Positions 62,420 to 64,000 of a DNA stretch of 64,000 bases are shown here, piece after piece (position 1 is the first letter of the stretch; every line of letters begins with the position of its first letter). Made by a program: the position numbers and the translations under genes. A model generated the notes under the pieces. It ran no database searches. It was not told the origin of the DNA and saw only the letters and a program-made list of their open reading frames with translations. Source of the stretch: Pandoraea terrigena (lineage in GTDB: Bacteria > Pseudomonadota > Gammaproteobacteria > Burkholderiales > Burkholderiaceae); the NCBI RefSeq assembly GCF_902459705.1, contig NZ_CABPRU010000008.1, positions 124,001 through 188,000 of the forward strand. Direction: 5' to 3'.

Positions 62420-63154
62420 TTAGCTCATCTTATCCCAGCCGTCCTCGGCTGCCGGCCCGGGTTCCGCGTCGGCAGAGGGCTGAGGAACACCGTGCGCCAG
62501 CCAGTCTCCAGACGTCGCGATCCCGGCGAGATACGCGCGCCATTGCTGCAGATATCTGCCTCGTTCCTCGTCGCCAACGCGGGGAGCGGCATACGCGACA
62601 AAGGGATCGGACGTTTCGAGTCCAAGATAGCCGAGCATGCAATGGCTCACGCCGTGGAGCACGGTGCTCATTTCCCCGTATGAGCCGCCGGCAGAGAAGC
62701 GGTGCTCGGTTCCCCCGGTCGAAATGGCCAGTACACCGCGTTTTCCCAGAAAGTAGCCGTGCTCATACCGCTTGCCGTCGGCATAGGCGAACCCGTAGGC
62801 GAGGACACGGTCGAACCATCCCTTGAGGATGGCGGGCACTCCCCCCCACCAAAGCGGAAAGACGAACACAAACAGATCGGCTTTTCCCACGCGTTCCTGT
62901 TCGCGCCTGATCTCATCGGAAAACGTCTGGTCTTTCGACGCGGCCAGTTGCTCACTCTGATAGTGGAACCGTGAGGAATCCGATTCGGACATGAAATCGT
63001 GCCTCCCGGCGACCGGATTGAAATTCTCACCGTAGAGATCCGAAACCTCGACCTGAAAGCCCAGATCCCGCAATACGTCGATCGCGCAGTCTTTCAATGC
63101 CGCTGTGAAAGAAGTCGGCTCCGGATGCGCGTAGACAACCAGCGCACGTTTCAT
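62420..63154 (-). CDS. Flavodoxin-fold NAD(P)H:quinone oxidoreductase
   Basis: NQO/MdaB-like flavoprotein of 244 aa: KRALVVYAHPEPTSFTAALKD at the N-terminus, FVFPLWWGGVPAILKGWFDRVL and the ISTGGTEHRFSAGG loop match the Flavodoxin_2 family. The ATG at 63154 places the conserved N-terminus first; a GTG at 63172, behind a GAGG box and 4 bases after the preceding stop, would add 6 residues and is equally likely on spacing. A redox step on the pathway substrate or quinone protection is inference. Confidence 0.88.
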   Translation of the reverse strand: MKRALVVYAHPEPTSFTAALKDCAIDVLRDLGFQVEVSDLYGENFNPVAGRHDFMSESDSSRFHYQSEQLAASKDQTFSDEIRREQERVGKADLFVFVFPLWWGGVPAILKGWFDRVLAYGFAYADGKRYEHGYFLGKRGVLAISTGGTEHRFSAGGSYGEMSTVLHGVSHCMLGYLGLETSDPFVAYAAPRVGDEERGRYLQQWRAYLAGIATSGDWLAHGVPQPSADAEPGPAAEDGWDKMS

Positions 63155-63176
63155 GGTCAGCGAACGATTCACGATG

Positions 63177-64000
63177 TCACGCCTCGTCGTCCAGGCCGAT
63201 AAGTTCGGCGGCGTTCGTCGAAACCATCTTTCGGACGTCGTCTTCCGAATATCCGAGATCCAGGCAGAGGGAAACGACGTTTCGGAAACCGTCGACTACG
63301 CGAGGATTCCCCACCTGACCGAGGTCGGAACCGAGAATCGTCTTGTCAACCGTACCCGCCTTGATCAGGCCGTCCAGAATGGGCGGATCATAGAACCGGA
63401 ACTTGGAATTCTCGGCGAACATGCACATCGAATGTTCAAGGTAGACGCCCATCGACGCGAGCTGGCGAATATCGTCAGTCGTTGCGTCGATCACATACGT
63501 CGGATGGTTGCAAATCATCCTGGTAACGCCGCGTCGCTTTGCCTCTTCGAACAGCGGCCAGATTTCGCTGATGTGCAGGTGACCCGAGGAGAGCACGACG
63601 TCGTGCTCCGCGATCATGTCGAGGATAGGCAGCACTTCCGGAAGGAGCTTTCCACCATTGTCGAGGATGGTCAGCGGCTTCGGTTCCAGCATCTTCTTGC
63701 GGGCTTTCGGAAACTGAAAATCCTCACCAGCCGCTCGATGATGGCGGATATGATTCGCCGAGGTAAACGTCGGCATCCAGATCAGGCGGGCGCCGAGCGC
63801 GATTCCGTGCTCGACGGCATAAATATTGAGGCCGCCCGTCTGGTTGTTCAGCGGAACGCCCGAAAGCAGCTTGACGCCGAGATGCTTGAAATGTTTGTTC
63901 AGCATCTCGGTGACGGGCGTCGCGGAATAATAGTGATCCTTGATGAGGATGGCGCGCAAGCCGGCTTCGGATGCCTCTTCCATCGCTTCATAGTGAGTGA
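63177..64000 (-). CDS. DUF6282-type metal-dependent hydrolase, cut by window end
   Basis: Amidohydrolase-like protein; 274 or so C-terminal residues are visible and the frame is open to the window edge (reading THYEAMEEASEAGL), so the N-terminal metal motif is outside. Visible segments are ILIKDHYYSATPVTEML, VLSSGHLHISEIWPLFEEA, MICNHPTYVIDAT and TILGSDLGQVGNP, a histidine/aspartate pattern of the amidohydrolase fold. I recall this set as DUF6282; substrate unknown. It is the first visible gene of the catabolic cluster. Confidence 0.8.
   Translation of the reverse strand, partial: THYEAMEEASEAGLRAILIKDHYYSATPVTEMLNKHFKHLGVKLLSGVPLNNQTGGLNIYAVEHGIALGARLIWMPTFTSANHIRHHRAAGEDFQFPKARKKMLEPKPLTILDNGGKLLPEVLPILDMIAEHDVVLSSGHLHISEIWPLFEEAKRRGVTRMICNHPTYVIDATTDDIRQLASMGVYLEHSMCMFAENSKFRFYDPPILDGLIKAGTVDKTILGSDLGQVGNPRVVDGFRNVVSLCLDLGYSEDDVRKMVSTNAAELIGLDDEA

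Noticed and set aside
53498-64000. An intact genomic island with integrase and attachment repeats
   Set aside because: No integrase gene and no duplicated guaA 3' end could be found in the window; only debris supports an island.

Overview
This 64 kb window reads as GC-rich betaproteobacterial chromosome, most likely Burkholderiales/Burkholderiaceae and Pandoraea- or Burkholderia-like. The genus is an inference from gene order and protein style, not a database result. Nearly all of positions 1-53,500 is conserved housekeeping sequence in a familiar order. From about 53,760 to the end lies an accessory region with insertion-sequence debris, gene fragments and catabolic or transport genes.

Core, left to right: the 3' part of alr and then radA (+). 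Next on the minus strand are an ABC-F ATPase, cardiolipin synthase and the set dapC-dapD-arsC/spx-like-dapE-prmB, which makes lysine/meso-diaminopimelate and modifies ribosomal protein L3. An EamA transporter, smc, zipA, ligA and def follow (+). An RsuA/RluF-type pseudouridine synthase, glnD and map are on the minus strand. Then comes the long plus-strand translation and envelope block: rpsB, tsf, pyrH, frr, uppS, cdsA, dxr, rseP, bamA, skp, lpxD, fabZ, lpxA, lpxB, rnhB and a TrmH-type methyltransferase. It links ribosome function and recycling to isoprenoid carrier, phospholipid, lipid A and outer-membrane protein assembly. Several of its junctions are ATGA, GTGA or TGATG overlaps, implying translational coupling.

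The next block holds divergent ppsR/ppsA (a PEP synthase and its regulator), nfeD plus a stomatin-like SPFH protein, divergent smpB / ratA-rnfH, a second EamA transporter, and the GMP operon guaB - small membrane protein - guaA, closed by a strong terminator.

Accessory region: downstream of guaA is a broken IS3-family element carrying an IS30-type fragment. Then comes a MarR-controlled set on the minus strand (MarR, isochorismatase-like hydrolase, small membrane protein, MFS exporter) with overlapping dyads in front of marR. A mosaic of gene ends follows (a relaxase DUF3363 tail, an IS3 OrfB tail, an Aer-like PAS fragment). Last is a minus-strand cluster: DUF6282-type amidohydrolase (cut by the window end), flavodoxin-fold quinone reductase, IclR regulator, beta-keto acid cleavage enzyme (BKACE/DUF849), ACS-type MFS importer and porin. 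It looks like a complete uptake-and-degradation module for an unidentified carboxylic or keto acid and is the best candidate here for an undescribed pathway.
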